Positions 5,269 through 15,520 are shown, counted from the stretch's first letter. The stretch: DNA of 19,054 nucleotides from an uncultured Novosphingobium sp. (GCA_946886365.1 CAMPIM010000074.1:1-19054); one strand, 5' to 3'. Numbers and translations: made by a program. The notes: a model not told the origin generated them from the sequence alone.

Positions 5269-7530
5269 TTAGAGGGCCACCCCTGCCGAAGCGAGTACCG
5301 CCAGTGTGAGCAGTTCGGACGCATTTGAAGACATGGTCGCTATCTGCACGGACTTCTCCATGCCCACGAGCATCGGGCCGATCATCGTCGTGCCGCCCAG
5401 TTCGCGCAACAGTTTCGCCGAGATGTTGGCTGATTGCAGGCCGGGCATGACCAGGATGTTGGCCGGGCCGGACAGGCGGCTGAAGGGATAATTTTTCATG
5501 ACGGCGGGATTAAGCGCCGCATCCGCGGTCATTTCGCCTTCATATTCGAAATCGACGTCACGGCCATCGAGAACCTTCAGCGCATCGCGGACATTTTCCA
5601 GATGGCCGCCTGGGGGGTTGCCGAAGTTGGAATAGGACAGGAAGGCGACGCGCGGGTCATGACCCATGCGCCGTGCGACCGCGACAGTGCCCTCGGCGAT
5701 GTCGGCCAGCTCGCTGGCGGAGGGCCGTTCATTGACGGTGGTGTCGGCCAGGAACACCGTCTTGTCCTTCGACACCATGATATGGATGCCAAAGGCAGTG
5801 CGCCCCACCACCGGGTCCATGACGCGCTTCACCTCGCGCAGAGTCTGGGCGAAGGGCCGCGTCACGCCTGTGATCATCGCATCAGCATGGCCCATGCTGA
5901 CAAGCAAGGTACCAAAGATATTGCGATCGCGATTGACCATGCGTTCGCAGTCGCGCCGCAGATGACCGCGCCGCTGCAAGCGGCTGTAGAGCGTATCCAC
6001 CATCTCGGGGACCAGAGGCGAATTGACGCTGTTATGCAGTTCGAAACTTTCAGGATCGCGGACGCCAAGCGCCTTCAGCTTGTCATAGACTTCGTTCCGG
6101 CCGACGAGAACGGGAATGCCATAGCCGAGGTCACGGAACTGGATGGCGGCGCGCAGCACCACTTCCTCCTCCGCTTCGGCGAACACGACGCGCTTGGGAT
6201 TGGCCTTGGCGACCTCATAGGCCGTGGTGAGGACCGACGTCGTCGGATTCAATCGGCCTTTGAGAGACTGGCGGTAGGCCGCCATGTCGGCGATCGGCTT
6301 TTGCGCGACCCCACTTTCCATCGCCGCTTGCGCGACAGCGGCAGGCACAACCTCCATCAGACGCGGGTCGAACGGCGCGGGGATGATGTAGTCGGGACCG
6401 AAGCTGTGTGAACGGCCGTAAGCCTTGGCGACTTCCTCCGGCACCTGTTCCCGCGCCAGTTCAGCGATGGCGTGCGCCGCCGCCACTTTCATCGGTTCGT
6501 TGATGCCCGTTGCGCGCACGTCCAGAGCGCCCCGGAAAATGAAAGGGAAGCCCAGCACATTGTTGACCTGGTTGGGATAATCCGACCGGCCCGTAGCGAC
6601 GATCGCATCCGGGCGAACTTCCAGAACCTCGGGAGGCGCGATTTCCGGGTCGGGATTGGCCATGGCGAAGATGATCGGCTTTTCCGCCATCGCCTTCACC
6701 ATGTCCTGCGATACCGCTCCGGCAACGGACAAGCCGAGGAACACGTCAGCGCCCTTGATCGCTTCGCCCAGCGTGCGTGCGTCGGTCTTCACCGCATGCG
6801 CCGACTTCCACTGGTTCATACCTTCGGTACGGCCCTGGTAGATCACGCCCTTGCTGTCGCACATGATGACATTGTCGTGCGAGACGCCGATCGCCTTGAT
6901 CAGTTCGGTGCAGGAAATGGAGGCCGCGCCTGCGCCATTCACCACGACCTTCATGTCCTTAAGATCGCGCCCGGTCAGCATCGCCGCATTGATGACGCCA
7001 GCGGCGGCGATGATCGCCGTCCCATGCTGGTCGTCGTGGAAAACCGGGATGTTCATCCGCTCTTTCAGCGTCTGTTCGATGATGAAGCATTCCGGCGCCT
7101 TGATGTCTTCAAGGTTGATGCCGCCAAAGCTCGGCTCCATCAGTTCCACCGCATCGATGAACTTATCGACGTCCTCGGTCTTAAGCTCGATATCGATCGA
7201 GTCCACGTCGGCGAAGCGCTTGAAGAGCACTGCCTTGCCTTCCATCACCGGCTTCGATGCAAGCGCGCCCAGATTGCCAAGGCCAAGGATAGCCGTGCCG
7301 TTGGAAATGACCGCGACCAGATTGCCTTTGGCCGTATAGTCGTAGGCGGCCTGCGGATCGGCGGCGATGGCGCGCACCGGCACGGCGACGCCCGGCGAAT
7401 AGGCAAGGCTGAGGTCACGCTGCGTCGCCATCGGCTTCGACGCGATGATTTCGATCTTGCCCGGCCTGCCAGTCGAATGGAAGAACAGCGCCTCGCGCTC
7501 GGAAAATTCCACACTCGACTTATCAGCCAT
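5269..7530 (-). CDS. maeB: NADP-dependent malic enzyme, MaeB type with PTA-like domain
   Basis: A 753-residue two-domain protein, the usual size for bacterial MaeB. It oxidatively decarboxylates malate to pyruvate, supplying NADPH and linking the TCA cycle to gluconeogenesis. The malic enzyme part (about 1-420) shows LAYSPGVAVPV (42-52), NGTAILGLGNLGALASKP (77-94), HDDQHGTAI (165-173) and the NAD(P)-binding loop VVVNGAGAASIS (195-206). Residues about 430-750 resemble phosphate acetyltransferase (for example the AEAEEEVVLRAA and VMPGLQSANI segments); in this family that domain is regarded as regulatory, mediating acetyl-CoA control and oligomerisation, rather than catalytic. GAGGGGCGG is the ribosome binding site upstream of the ATG at 7530. 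The gene is convergent with cofC and divergent from mutS. Confidence 0.95.
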   Translation of the reverse strand: MADKSSVEFSEREALFFHSTGRPGKIEIIASKPMATQRDLSLAYSPGVAVPVRAIAADPQAAYDYTAKGNLVAVISNGTAILGLGNLGALASKPVMEGKAVLFKRFADVDSIDIELKTEDVDKFIDAVELMEPSFGGINLEDIKAPECFIIEQTLKERMNIPVFHDDQHGTAIIAAAGVINAAMLTGRDLKDMKVVVNGAGAASISCTELIKAIGVSHDNVIMCDSKGVIYQGRTEGMNQWKSAHAVKTDARTLGEAIKGADVFLGLSVAGAVSQDMVKAMAEKPIIFAMANPDPEIAPPEVLEVRPDAIVATGRSDYPNQVNNVLGFPFIFRGALDVRATGINEPMKVAAAHAIAELAREQVPEEVAKAYGRSHSFGPDYIIPAPFDPRLMEVVPAAVAQAAMESGVAQKPIADMAAYRQSLKGRLNPTTSVLTTAYEVAKANPKRVVFAEAEEEVVLRAAIQFRDLGYGIPVLVGRNEVYDKLKALGVRDPESFELHNSVNSPLVPEMVDTLYSRLQRRGHLRRDCERMVNRDRNIFGTLLVSMGHADAMITGVTRPFAQTLREVKRVMDPVVGRTAFGIHIMVSKDKTVFLADTTVNERPSASELADIAEGTVAVARRMGHDPRVAFLSYSNFGNPPGGHLENVRDALKVLDGRDVDFEYEGEMTADAALNPAVMKNYPFSRLSGPANILVMPGLQSANISAKLLRELGGTTMIGPMLVGMEKSVQIATMSSNASELLTLAVLASAGVAL

Positions 7531-7657
7531 GACGCATCCGCCCCTCTTTACCTAGGAAACAGGCCCTAGCGGCAAGCCCGACCTGTCGGCAAGCGCGAGC
7601 CGCACGTTTTTTCACGCCCTTTCCTGAACTGCCGCTTGCCGCTATCGCCTGACGGTC
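7531..7657. promoter_or_regulatory. Divergent maeB / mutS promoter region with repeats
   Basis: These 127 bases must carry the promoters of both genes. They contain CGGCAAGC at 7570-7577 and 7587-7594 (direct, 17 bases start to start), and its inverted copy GCTTGCCG at 7634-7641. The outer pair extends to a perfect 10-base inverted repeat, AGCGGCAAGC at 7568-7577 with GCTTGCCGCT at 7634-7643. The arrangement suits either a regulator operator or a long-range leader hairpin. No regulator can be named. Confidence 0.5.
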
Positions 7658-10303
7658 ATGCACAGCCCCAAGGAAAACGCCGCGACCCAGCCGACGCCGA
7701 TGATGGCGCAATATCTGGCGTTGAAGGCTGAGGCGCAGGATTGCTTGCTATTCTACCGCATGGGCGACTTCTTCGAGCTATTCTTCGACGACGCAAAGGC
7801 TGCCGCGGCGACGCTGGACATCGCGCTCACCAGCCGGGGCGAACATGGCGGCGCGCCGATCCCCATGTGTGGCGTGCCCGTACATAGCGCAGAAAATTAT
7901 CTGGCCCGGCTGATCAAGGCCGGACACCGGGTCGCCATCGCCGAACAAACCGAAACCCCCGCGGAAGCCAAGGCGCGCGGCAGCAAGGCGCTCGTGGCCC
8001 GCGCCATCGTACGCTATGTCACGGCGGGCACGCTGACCGAGGAGACGCTGCTCGATTCCAGGCGCGACAACATGTTGGTGGCGCTGGCCCAGACGGGCGG
8101 CGACGGCGCAGGCGAGATCGGAATAGCCGCAGCCGACATTTCCACCGGACGGTTCGAAACGCTGACGCTGCGGACAAGCGACCTACCCGCCGAACTGGCG
8201 CGGCTGCGGCCGAGCGAAATCGTCGTGCCCGACGGCCTCGCCCTCGATCTACCCGAAGCTCACCCGTTTGATCGTGCGGCATTTTCCAGCAACCGGGCCG
8301 AGTCAGCGCTCAAGAGGCTGTTCGGCGTCGCTACCCTCGACGGATTCGGCCAGTTCAGCCGGGCGGAGCTGGCCGCGATGGGCGGACTGGTCTCCTATCT
8401 CGATCATGCGGGCAAGGGCACCCTGCCCTTTCTGGCGCCCCCCGTGCACAAGGCGAGCGGCGCCCATGTGGCGATCGACGCGGCCACGCGGGAAAGTTTG
8501 GAGATCAGCGCGACGATGAGCGGCGTGCGCGCGGGCAGCCTGTTGGGGGCGGTGGATCGGACGGTCACGGGCGCAGGCGCCCGGCTGCTGGCGCAGGACC
8601 TGTCGGCGCCGTTGATGGATCAAGGGCTGATCGAGGCCCGGCTGGGTCTGGTGCAACTCCTCCATGACGACCCGCTGCTGCGCGACCAGTTGCGTGCCGC
8701 GCTAAGGGCATTGCCCGACGTCGGGCGAGCACTCGGACGCATCGCCGTAGGCCGGGGCAGTCCGCGCGATTTGGGGCAGCTGCGCGACGGGCTCAACGAA
8801 GCGCGAATGCTCCGCGAAAGACTTGGGCGATTGCCTGATCAGCCACCGCTGCTCCAGCAACTGCTGCCAGCCCTCGATGGCCACGGAGCACTGGTGGACA
8901 GCCTTTCGCGGGCGCTGGTGCCCAGCCCGCCGACCGAGACGGCCAATGGCGGATATATTGCCGACGGCTACGATCCGGCTCTGGATGAACTGCGGCGGAT
9001 GGCAGGCGACGGACGGCGGGCGATCGCTGCACTGGAGGCAAGCTATCGCGAGCGCACCGGGATCGCATCGCTCAAGATCCGGCACAATGGCGTGCTTGGC
9101 TATCATGTCGAAGTGCCCGCCCGCGCCGCCGATCCACTGATGCAGCCGGACAGCGGCTTCACGCATCGCCAGACGCTGGCGGGCGTGGTGCGATTCAATT
9201 CGGTCGACCTGCATGAACAGGCCGGACGGGTCGCGCAGGCGGGTGCCCATGCGCTGGTGGCCGAGGCCGCGCATCTGGAGGATCTTGTCGAAGCCGCCCT
9301 GGCTCGCAAGGCAGAGATCGCGCTGGCCGCTGACGCGCTGGCCCGGCTGGACGTTGCAGCAGCGCTGGCGGAACGCGCAGCCGAAGGAGGCTGGCAGCGG
9401 CCGCATTTCCTGCCCCAGGAGGGCGGTGAACCTTGTCTGGAGATCATTGGCGGTCGGCATCCGGTGGTCGAGGATGCGCTGCGGAAGGAAGGGCAGCCCT
9501 TTGTCGCCAACGATTGCTGTCTGGGTGCCGAAGACCGGCTCTGGCTGGTCACCGGCCCCAATATGGGCGGCAAATCCACCTTCCTGCGGCAGAACGCGCT
9601 GATCGTTATTCTGGCGCAGGCGGGCAGCTATGTGCCTGCTCAGTCGGCAACGCTCACATTGGTCGATCGGTTGTTCAGTCGCGTGGGGGCATCGGACAAT
9701 CTTGCACGCGGGCGATCGACCTTCATGGTCGAAATGGTGGAGACCGCCGCGATCCTTTCGCAGGCGACGGAACGCAGCTTCGTCATCCTGGATGAAGTCG
9801 GACGCGGCACCTCCACCTATGACGGGCTGGCCCTCGCCTGGGCGGTGGTCGAAGCGGTGCATGAGGTCAACCGCTGCCGGTGTCTCTTCGCGACGCACTA
9901 TCATGAACTGACGCGGCTCGCGGAGACTCTGTCGTCGCTATCGCTGCATCATGTGCGTGCCCGCGAATGGAAAGGCGATCTCATTCTGCTTCATGAGGTG
10001 GCGGAGGGACCAGCAGACCGCAGCTACGGCCTCGCCGTCGCTCGACTTGCCGGGCTGCCGCCCGCCGTTCTGAAGCGTGCCAAGGATGTTCTGACCAGAC
10101 TGGAGGCTGGCCGGGCAAAGACCGGCGGCATCGCAGCGGGCCTGGACGACCTTCCCCTCTTCGCCGCCGCCGCGGCGCAGGAAGAGGAGGCGGTCGATGC
10201 CCTGCGCGCCGCGCTCGACATGATCGATGCCGATGCGCTTTCTCCCCGTGAGGCGCTAGAGCAGCTTTATCGTTTGAAACAACTGGCCGCGGCCAGCAGC
10301 TGA
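7658..10303 (+). CDS. mutS: DNA mismatch repair protein MutS
   Basis: An 881-residue MutS, which recognises mispaired and unpaired bases and starts mismatch repair with MutL. The N-terminal mismatch-binding domain has MAQYLALK and [13 protein letters not shown], containing the Phe-x-Glu that wedges into the mismatch. The C-terminal ABC-type ATPase has Walker A GPNMGGKS (about residue 632), then the signature region with [20 protein letters not shown], Walker [16 protein letters not shown] (about 706-720) and the ATHYHEL switch. The tail, with [17 protein letters not shown], is the usual C-terminal tetramerisation-type end. The ATG at 7658 has a poor ribosome binding site; ATGs at residues 15 and 16 are alternatives but would trim only a variable N-terminus. 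glnD follows after 15 bases, so the two are probably cotranscribed. Confidence 0.97.
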   Translation: MHSPKENAATQPTPMMAQYLALKAEAQDCLLFYRMGDFFELFFDDAKAAAATLDIALTSRGEHGGAPIPMCGVPVHSAENYLARLIKAGHRVAIAEQTETPAEAKARGSKALVARAIVRYVTAGTLTEETLLDSRRDNMLVALAQTGGDGAGEIGIAAADISTGRFETLTLRTSDLPAELARLRPSEIVVPDGLALDLPEAHPFDRAAFSSNRAESALKRLFGVATLDGFGQFSRAELAAMGGLVSYLDHAGKGTLPFLAPPVHKASGAHVAIDAATRESLEISATMSGVRAGSLLGAVDRTVTGAGARLLAQDLSAPLMDQGLIEARLGLVQLLHDDPLLRDQLRAALRALPDVGRALGRIAVGRGSPRDLGQLRDGLNEARMLRERLGRLPDQPPLLQQLLPALDGHGALVDSLSRALVPSPPTETANGGYIADGYDPALDELRRMAGDGRRAIAALEASYRERTGIASLKIRHNGVLGYHVEVPARAADPLMQPDSGFTHRQTLAGVVRFNSVDLHEQAGRVAQAGAHALVAEAAHLEDLVEAALARKAEIALAADALARLDVAAALAERAAEGGWQRPHFLPQEGGEPCLEIIGGRHPVVEDALRKEGQPFVANDCCLGAEDRLWLVTGPNMGGKSTFLRQNALIVILAQAGSYVPAQSATLTLVDRLFSRVGASDNLARGRSTFMVEMVETAAILSQATERSFVILDEVGRGTSTYDGLALAWAVVEAVHEVNRCRCLFATHYHELTRLAETLSSLSLHHVRAREWKGDLILLHEVAEGPADRSYGLAVARLAGLPPAVLKRAKDVLTRLEAGRAKTGGIAAGLDDLPLFAAAAAQEEEAVDALRAALDMIDADALSPREALEQLYRLKQLAAASS

Positions 10304-10318
10304 CACTAGACTGCGCCC

Positions 10319-13081
10319 ATGGTCATGCAGTTTCCCTCCCTTGGCTCTCGCCGCTCCATCATCGACCGGCGCGCGATTTCGGACAGCATCAACGCGTTGG
10401 CGCAGGAGCATCGGGGCGATCCGGCGAAGCTGCGGGCCTTGGTGGTCCGCGAGCTGAAGACCGCGCTGGATGCCGGACGGGTCGACGTCGCAAAGCGGTT
10501 GGAGGCCAAGCCTACGCGCGGGCGCGAGGCCGTGACCGCCTTTGCGTTCCTGATCGACCAGATTCTGCGCCTGCTCTACGATGCAACGACGCATCATCTA
10601 TACCCTGCCAGCAATCGCAGCACGGGTGAGCGCATTACCCTGATGGCCGTAGGCGGCTATGGCCGTGGCGAGATGGCGCCGCACAGCGACGTGGATATCG
10701 CCTTCATCACGCCATGGAAGCCCACCGGGTGGACCGAGCAGGTCATCGAATCCATGCTCTATTCGCTCTGGGACTTGGGCCTAAAGGTCGGGCATTCGAG
10801 CCGATCGATCGATGAGACCATGCGCATGGCCAAGGCGGATCTAACAGTGCGCACGGCACTGCTCGAAGCGCGTTATGTCTGGGGCGACCGAGCGCTGTAC
10901 GAAGACACCGCCAAGCGGTTCGATGCTGAAGTGATGCAGGGGACGGCGCGCGCTTTCGTCACCGAAAAGCTGGTGGAGCGGGACGATCGGCACAAGCGCA
11001 TGGGCGATAGCCGGTATGTCGTTGAACCCAATGTCAAGGAAGGCAAAGGGGGGCTGCGCGACCTCCACACGCTGTTCTGGATTGGCAAATATGTGAATCG
11101 GGTGAAGTCCGTCGCCGAACTGGTCGACGTGGGCTTGCTGACCGATCTGGAACTGCGGCAATTCCAGAAGGCTGAGGATTTTCTTTGGGCCGTCCGATGC
11201 CATCTGCACATGATCACGGGGCGGGCGGAAGATCGCCTGACGTTCGATCTACAGCTGGAAACCGCCACGCGGATGCACTTTACGGGGCGGCAGGGCCGCT
11301 CTGGCGTGGAGCGCTTCATGCGCTATTATTTCCTGAACGCGAAAATCGTGGGCGACCTTACGGCCGTGTTCCTGGCGCATCTGGACGACCAGATGGCGGC
11401 GAAGGGGCGGCGCTATATTCCGTCCATATTCCGTCGGCCAAAGAAGCTGGACGGGTTCGTGCTCGACCGTGGTCGGCTCGCGCTGCCAAGCGACGACTTT
11501 TTCCAGCAGGACCCGGTGCGGTTGCTCGAAATTTTCGCGGTAGCCGATCGTCATGAATTGGGCATCCACCCAAGCGCCATGCGCACCGCCAGCCGGGACG
11601 CAGGTCTCATCACGGCAAAAATCCGCCGCGATGCTCGCGCCAACGCCGCATTCATGGATGTGCTGACATCGCCCCGTGATCCGGAAACGGTGCTGCGCTG
11701 GATGAATGAATCGACGGTGTTTGGCCGGTTCATTCCCGATTTCCGCCGCGTTGTGGCGCAGATGCAGTTCGATATGTATCACCATTATACGGTGGACGAG
11801 CATACCATCCGCGCAGTCGGGCTTCTGGCCCGCGTGGAAAAGGGCGATTTGGTGGAAGACCATCCGCTGTCCACCGAGATCATGGGCAAATTGCTGTCGC
11901 GCCGGGTGCTCTATGTCGCGGTTCTGCTGCACGACATCGCGAAGGGCCGCGGCGGCGACCATAGCGTGCTTGGCGCCGAGGTAGCCGACCATCTCTGCCC
12001 GCGCCTTGGCCTGACGCCGGCCGAAACGGAAACCGTCGCCTGGCTGGTGCGCCATCACCTGCTGATGTCGGCCACGGCGTTCAAGCGTGATCTGGCCGAT
12101 TACAAGACGATCCTGGATTTCGTCGAGGTGGTGCAGAGCCCCGAGCGGCTTCGCCTGCTGCTCTGCCTCACCGTTGTGGACATCCGCGCCGTGGGTCCCG
12201 GCGTGTGGAACAGCTGGAAACGGCAACTACTGGGAGACCTTTATGAGGCTGCCGAGGAAGTGCTGCGGCTTGGCCACAAGCAAAAGGGGCGTGGCGAACG
12301 CGTCACCGCCAAGCAGGAATCACTGCGCGAGGCGCTCGGCATGTCCAAGGCCGACTTCCAGAAGCTCAGCAAGCGCCTGCCCGAATCCTACTGGATCGCC
12401 GAGCCTGAGGACATCCTGATCCACAACGCGCAGCATATCCTGGCATCAGCCGATTCGCCGCTGTCGATTGCCGCGCAATATTATCCGCAGCGCGGCGCCA
12501 CGCTTGTCACCGTCTATGCCGCTGACCATCCGGGCCTTTTCTACCGGATTGCCGGAGCGATCCATCTGGCGGGCGGCAATATCATAGATGCGCGTATCCA
12601 CACCACGCGCGACGGCGTCGCCATCGACAACTTCCTGGTGCAGGACCCTTTGGGTGGCGCTTTCCATAGCCCGGAACAGCTGACCCGTATCCGCAATGCG
12701 ATCGAGGATTCGCTGGCGAATCGCCATCGCATGATCACGAAGCTGGAAGCGCGTCCCCTGCCCCGCACCCGCGCCGAAGCGTTCCGGATCGAACCCAATG
12801 TGCTGATCGACAACAAGGCTTCCAATCGGTTCACGGTGATCGAGGTCAATGCACGCGATCGCCCGGCCCTGCTCTTCAGCCTTGCCAACGCATTGTTCCA
12901 GTCGAAGGTCACTGTGCATAGCGCCCATGTCGCCACCTATGGCGAACGCGCGGTCGATACATTTTATGTGACCGACCTTTTGGGCGGCAAGATCGAGAGC
13001 AAGGCGCGGATCCAGACGCTCGAGCGGCGGCTGCTTGAAGCTGCTGGCGATCAGGTCGATGAGGCTCTTGAGCAGGCCTGA
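10319..13081 (+). CDS. glnD: [Protein-PII] uridylyltransferase / uridylyl-removing enzyme
   Basis: A 920-residue GlnD, the cytoplasmic glutamine sensor that uridylylates PII proteins when nitrogen is short and removes UMP when glutamine is plentiful. The nucleotidyltransferase domain has GGYGRGEMAPHSDVDIAF (about 112-129), with the two metal-binding aspartates. The HD domain shows HHYTVDEHTIRAVG (about 488-501) and LLHDIAKGRGGDHS (about 536-549). Two ACT domains follow, near 728-800 (starting VTVYAADHPGLFYRIAG) and 838-905 (starting VIEVNARDRPALLFSLAN), which bind glutamine. The first ATG at 10319 is given; a second ATG two codons later is equally possible, and neither has a clear ribosome binding site. 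The stop lies 2 bases from the stop of the convergent L,D-transpeptidase gene, so the two transcripts must overlap at their 3' ends. Confidence 0.96.
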   Translation: MVMQFPSLGSRRSIIDRRAISDSINALAQEHRGDPAKLRALVVRELKTALDAGRVDVAKRLEAKPTRGREAVTAFAFLIDQILRLLYDATTHHLYPASNRSTGERITLMAVGGYGRGEMAPHSDVDIAFITPWKPTGWTEQVIESMLYSLWDLGLKVGHSSRSIDETMRMAKADLTVRTALLEARYVWGDRALYEDTAKRFDAEVMQGTARAFVTEKLVERDDRHKRMGDSRYVVEPNVKEGKGGLRDLHTLFWIGKYVNRVKSVAELVDVGLLTDLELRQFQKAEDFLWAVRCHLHMITGRAEDRLTFDLQLETATRMHFTGRQGRSGVERFMRYYFLNAKIVGDLTAVFLAHLDDQMAAKGRRYIPSIFRRPKKLDGFVLDRGRLALPSDDFFQQDPVRLLEIFAVADRHELGIHPSAMRTASRDAGLITAKIRRDARANAAFMDVLTSPRDPETVLRWMNESTVFGRFIPDFRRVVAQMQFDMYHHYTVDEHTIRAVGLLARVEKGDLVEDHPLSTEIMGKLLSRRVLYVAVLLHDIAKGRGGDHSVLGAEVADHLCPRLGLTPAETETVAWLVRHHLLMSATAFKRDLADYKTILDFVEVVQSPERLRLLLCLTVVDIRAVGPGVWNSWKRQLLGDLYEAAEEVLRLGHKQKGRGERVTAKQESLREALGMSKADFQKLSKRLPESYWIAEPEDILIHNAQHILASADSPLSIAAQYYPQRGATLVTVYAADHPGLFYRIAGAIHLAGGNIIDARIHTTRDGVAIDNFLVQDPLGGAFHSPEQLTRIRNAIEDSLANRHRMITKLEARPLPRTRAEAFRIEPNVLIDNKASNRFTVIEVNARDRPALLFSLANALFQSKVTVHSAHVATYGERAVDTFYVTDLLGGKIESKARIQTLERRLLEAAGDQVDEALEQA

Positions 13082-13083
13082 GC

Positions 13084-13584
13084 CTAAACTATCTCCACAG
13101 CGTCGCCGGGAGCCAGCAGCGGCAGCAGTTTCAACATGTCGCCACGGTCGATAGCAATACAGCCCGCCGTAGGACGCCCTTCGGACAGGTGAAGAAAGAT
13201 CGCGCTGCCCTGCCCTGGCACAGGCGGCGCGTCATTATGTCCCAGCACGACGATCACATCATAGGCATCATCGCCGCGCAGGAGCGATTCCGCCGAAAAG
13301 CGCCGTGGCAGATGGACCGGCCGGTTGTAGGCGGGATCGGCAGGGTCGTCGGACCAGCCATCACCTTCCCTCACCCAGCGCCATGGAAGCCGGATTGCGG
13401 CAGGCTCCACCCTTCCCGGCCGCAGCAGAACGCCCCGCAGCGGCCAGGCCCCTAGCGGCGTGCAGCCGTCTCCCTCCCGCTTATCGGGCGCCGCGCACAC
13501 GCCGCCCCGGCCCAGCGTGCATGGGATGTCCAGCGTGCCTAACCGCAACCGCCGGGCGGCGCTGTCCACGCGAATTGTGGTCAC
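13084..13584 (-). CDS. L,D-transpeptidase (YkuD) domain protein, no signal peptide
   Basis: A 166-residue protein of the YkuD/ErfK catalytic fold (COG3786-like branch). VVLGHND around H116 and [16 protein letters not shown] (130-145) hold the family histidines (H116, H132) and the nucleophilic cysteine C142; TAGCIAI replaces the more familiar SHGCVR of exported L,D-transpeptidases. Classical members form 3-3 peptidoglycan crosslinks or attach lipoproteins in the periplasm. Here there is no signal peptide or membrane anchor, so either export is by another route or the protein has a different, possibly cytoplasmic role. The start is GTG at 13584, overlapping the ribA stop by 4 bases (GTGA), so it is the last gene of the xthA-ribA operon and translationally coupled to ribA. 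Confidence 0.85.
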   Translation of the reverse strand: MTTIRVDSAARRLRLGTLDIPCTLGRGGVCAAPDKREGDGCTPLGAWPLRGVLLRPGRVEPAAIRLPWRWVREGDGWSDDPADPAYNRPVHLPRRFSAESLLRGDDAYDVIVVLGHNDAPPVPGQGSAIFLHLSEGRPTAGCIAIDRGDMLKLLPLLAPGDAVEIV

Positions 13585-14639
13585 AGCTGGTGCCCGGTAC
13601 GATCGCGCTTGGTCGCCAGATATTGTTCATTGTGCGGGTTGGCGGGCAGTATGATGGGCAGGCGTTCAGCCACCTTGATACCCGCGCCTTCAAGCCCCTC
13701 CACCTTCTTGGGATTGTTGGTGAGCAGCCGCACTTCTTCTATGCCCAGCAGCTTTAGCATGCGCGCCGCGACCGAGAAATCACGCGCGTCGACGGCAAAG
13801 CCAAGGCGGACATTGGCATCGACGGTATCGAAACCCTGATCCTGCAATGCGTAGGCGCGCAATTTGTTGATGAGGCCGATCCCGCGCCCTTCTTGCCGCA
13901 GATAAAGCAGGACGCCCCAACGTGAGTCCGCGATCCGGTGCAGCGCCTCATGCAGTTGAGGCCCGCAATCGCATTTGAGGCTGCCCAGCACGTCTCCCGT
14001 CAGGCATTCGCTGTGCAGCCTGATGACCGGCGGCGAGGAGTCGCGCGTCCCGACAATCAGGGCGACATGCTCTCGGGGCTCGTCCGGACTGCGAAAAGCG
14101 ATGATCTCGGCGGTCTCGCAGGCTGACACCGGCAGCCGCGCGCGCGTCGCTATGGCAAGATGAGCGGCGTCATCATAAGCGTCGATGTCATCGGCACTGA
14201 CTTCGGCCTCGCTCTCTCCCTCCGATCCCAAAAAGAAAGCAGGCAGGATACCCGCCAGCCGGGCGAGCTTGAGCGTCGCCTTTGCCGCCAGGGGCGCGGC
14301 AAGGGGTTTGGCTGCGAACGGTCCCTTCAAAGGTGATGAGAGGTCGAGTACCGGGTCAGCAATCGCGGTAGCAACATCGCCATCGATCCACGGCGCGCGG
14401 GCGATCAGCACGGGCATGTCGGGATCAGCCGCTGCCAGTTGGTTGGCGAGCTTCAATGTCTCGCCCCTGGCTGCTGCTATCAATATGTCCGCTTTGCCCG
14501 CAGGATCGAAAGTCTTCAGCGTCACCGCATCCGCGCCCTCAACCGCCATGACGCGTATGGCGCCGTCAGTCGCACGAACGGTAACCGCCCAACCACGGCG
14601 CAGAGCGTCAATCGCGCGGGCGGCGGCGCGCCCGTTCAT
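13581..14639 (-). CDS. ribA: GTP cyclohydrolase II with extra N-terminal domain
   Basis: A 352-residue RibA, which opens GTP to 2,5-diamino-6-ribosylamino-pyrimidinone phosphate, the first step of riboflavin synthesis. The catalytic domain occupies about residues 169-352: [22 protein letters not shown] carries the zinc cysteines (C212, C223, C225), followed by RQEGRGIGL and the TNNPKK GTP-binding segment. The first about 165 residues are an extra domain. Its opening ([16 protein letters not shown]) faintly recalls the start of DHBP synthase (RibB), but the acidic DDEDREN-type motif of that enzyme is missing, so it appears to be a degenerate, non-catalytic RibB-like domain, as in some alphaproteobacterial RibA proteins. 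I start it at the ATG at 14639, 13 bases after the xthA stop, rather than at an upstream codon inside xthA. Confidence 0.92.
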   Translation of the reverse strand: MNGRAAARAIDALRRGWAVTVRATDGAIRVMAVEGADAVTLKTFDPAGKADILIAAARGETLKLANQLAAADPDMPVLIARAPWIDGDVATAIADPVLDLSSPLKGPFAAKPLAAPLAAKATLKLARLAGILPAFFLGSEGESEAEVSADDIDAYDDAAHLAIATRARLPVSACETAEIIAFRSPDEPREHVALIVGTRDSSPPVIRLHSECLTGDVLGSLKCDCGPQLHEALHRIADSRWGVLLYLRQEGRGIGLINKLRAYALQDQGFDTVDANVRLGFAVDARDFSVAARMLKLLGIEEVRLLTNNPKKVEGLEGAGIKVAERLPIILPANPHNEQYLATKRDRTGHQL

Positions 14640-14652
14640 GGCAGACTGTCCA

Positions 14653-15450
14653 TCAGAAGGCGAACTCGGTGATGATCGGGACATGATCCGATGGCTTGGT
14701 CCAGCTGCGCGCCGGTTCGACAACACGGTGCCCGATGGCCTTTGCCGCGACATCCTGCGTCATCCACATATGATCCAGCCGCCGCCCACGATCCGATTCC
14801 GCCCAATCCCGCGCGCGATAGCTCCACCAGGTATAAAGCCGCTCCGGAGCAGGAAAGAATTGGCGGCCGATATCGATCCAATTGTTCGATTCCTGCAACC
14901 GAGCCAGCAGTTCGCATTCGGTTGCCGTATGGCTGACGACATTGAGCAGCTGCTTATGGCTCCACACATCGCATTCCATAGGCGCGATATTGAAGTCGCC
15001 AGTGAGGATCGTCGGCTTGTCTTCAAGCTGGGAGGACCATTCGATCATGCGCTCAATGAAATCGAGCTTCTGACCGAACTTCGGATTGACTGTCCGGTCG
15101 GGAATATCGCCTCCGGCAGGGACATAGACATTTTCTATCCGCACGCCGTTGTCCAAACGGACGCCGACATGACGCGCTTCGCCATTGGCCTGCCAATCGA
15201 GCCGGTCATCCTCATGAATGGGCACTTTACTCATGATCGCCACGCCATGATGCATGCGCTGGCCATTCAGCACCTGATGAACATAGCCCAGACGCCTGAA
15301 CATGTCGGTGGGGAATATGTCATTCACTACCTTCGTCTCCTGAAGGCAAAGAAGGTCAGGGGCTTCTTCTGTCAGGAAACGTTCGACGATGTCGATCCGG
15401 GCGCGGACGCTGTTGATGTTCCAGGATGCGATGCTCAGTGTTTTCGGCAT
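14653..15450 (-). CDS. xthA: Exodeoxyribonuclease III
   Basis: A 265-residue XthA-type exonuclease III/AP endonuclease, which cuts 5' of abasic sites in base-excision repair and trims 3' ends. All catalytic motifs of the exonuclease-endonuclease-phosphatase fold are visible: WNINSVRAR (N11), LQETK (E38), VYVPAGG (Y109), TGDFNIAP (D152, N154), RRLDHMW (D226) and the C-terminal SDHVP (D255, H256). Length is normal. AGGGGAT just upstream of the ATG at 15450 is a good ribosome binding site. It leads the xthA-ribA-transpeptidase operon, which is a chance-looking functional mix but tightly packed. A 6-bp hairpin (TGCGAA/TTCGCA, 15469-15484) sits in its leader. Confidence 0.96.
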   Translation of the reverse strand: MPKTLSIASWNINSVRARIDIVERFLTEEAPDLLCLQETKVVNDIFPTDMFRRLGYVHQVLNGQRMHHGVAIMSKVPIHEDDRLDWQANGEARHVGVRLDNGVRIENVYVPAGGDIPDRTVNPKFGQKLDFIERMIEWSSQLEDKPTILTGDFNIAPMECDVWSHKQLLNVVSHTATECELLARLQESNNWIDIGRQFFPAPERLYTWWSYRARDWAESDRGRRLDHMWMTQDVAAKAIGHRVVEPARSWTKPSDHVPIITEFAF

Positions 15451-15520
15451 GCTGATCCCCTAAGGGCCTGCGAACGGCTTCGCAAGCTCAGCTCTGCACC
15501 GACCAGCCACTGGCAAAGTA

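Noticed and set aside
5434..7569. Two long open frames (325 and 365 codons) antisense to maeB
   Set aside because: Histidine- and arginine-rich composition typical of the reverse of GC-rich genes; the opposite strand encodes a complete malic enzyme.
8702..9904. A 400-codon open frame antisense to mutS
   Set aside because: It lies fully inside a well-supported MutS gene, has no recognisable domain, and long antisense frames are expected in GC-rich genes.
11249..12226. A 325-codon frame antisense to glnD
   Set aside because: Shadow of the GlnD coding frame; no domain and no start signal.
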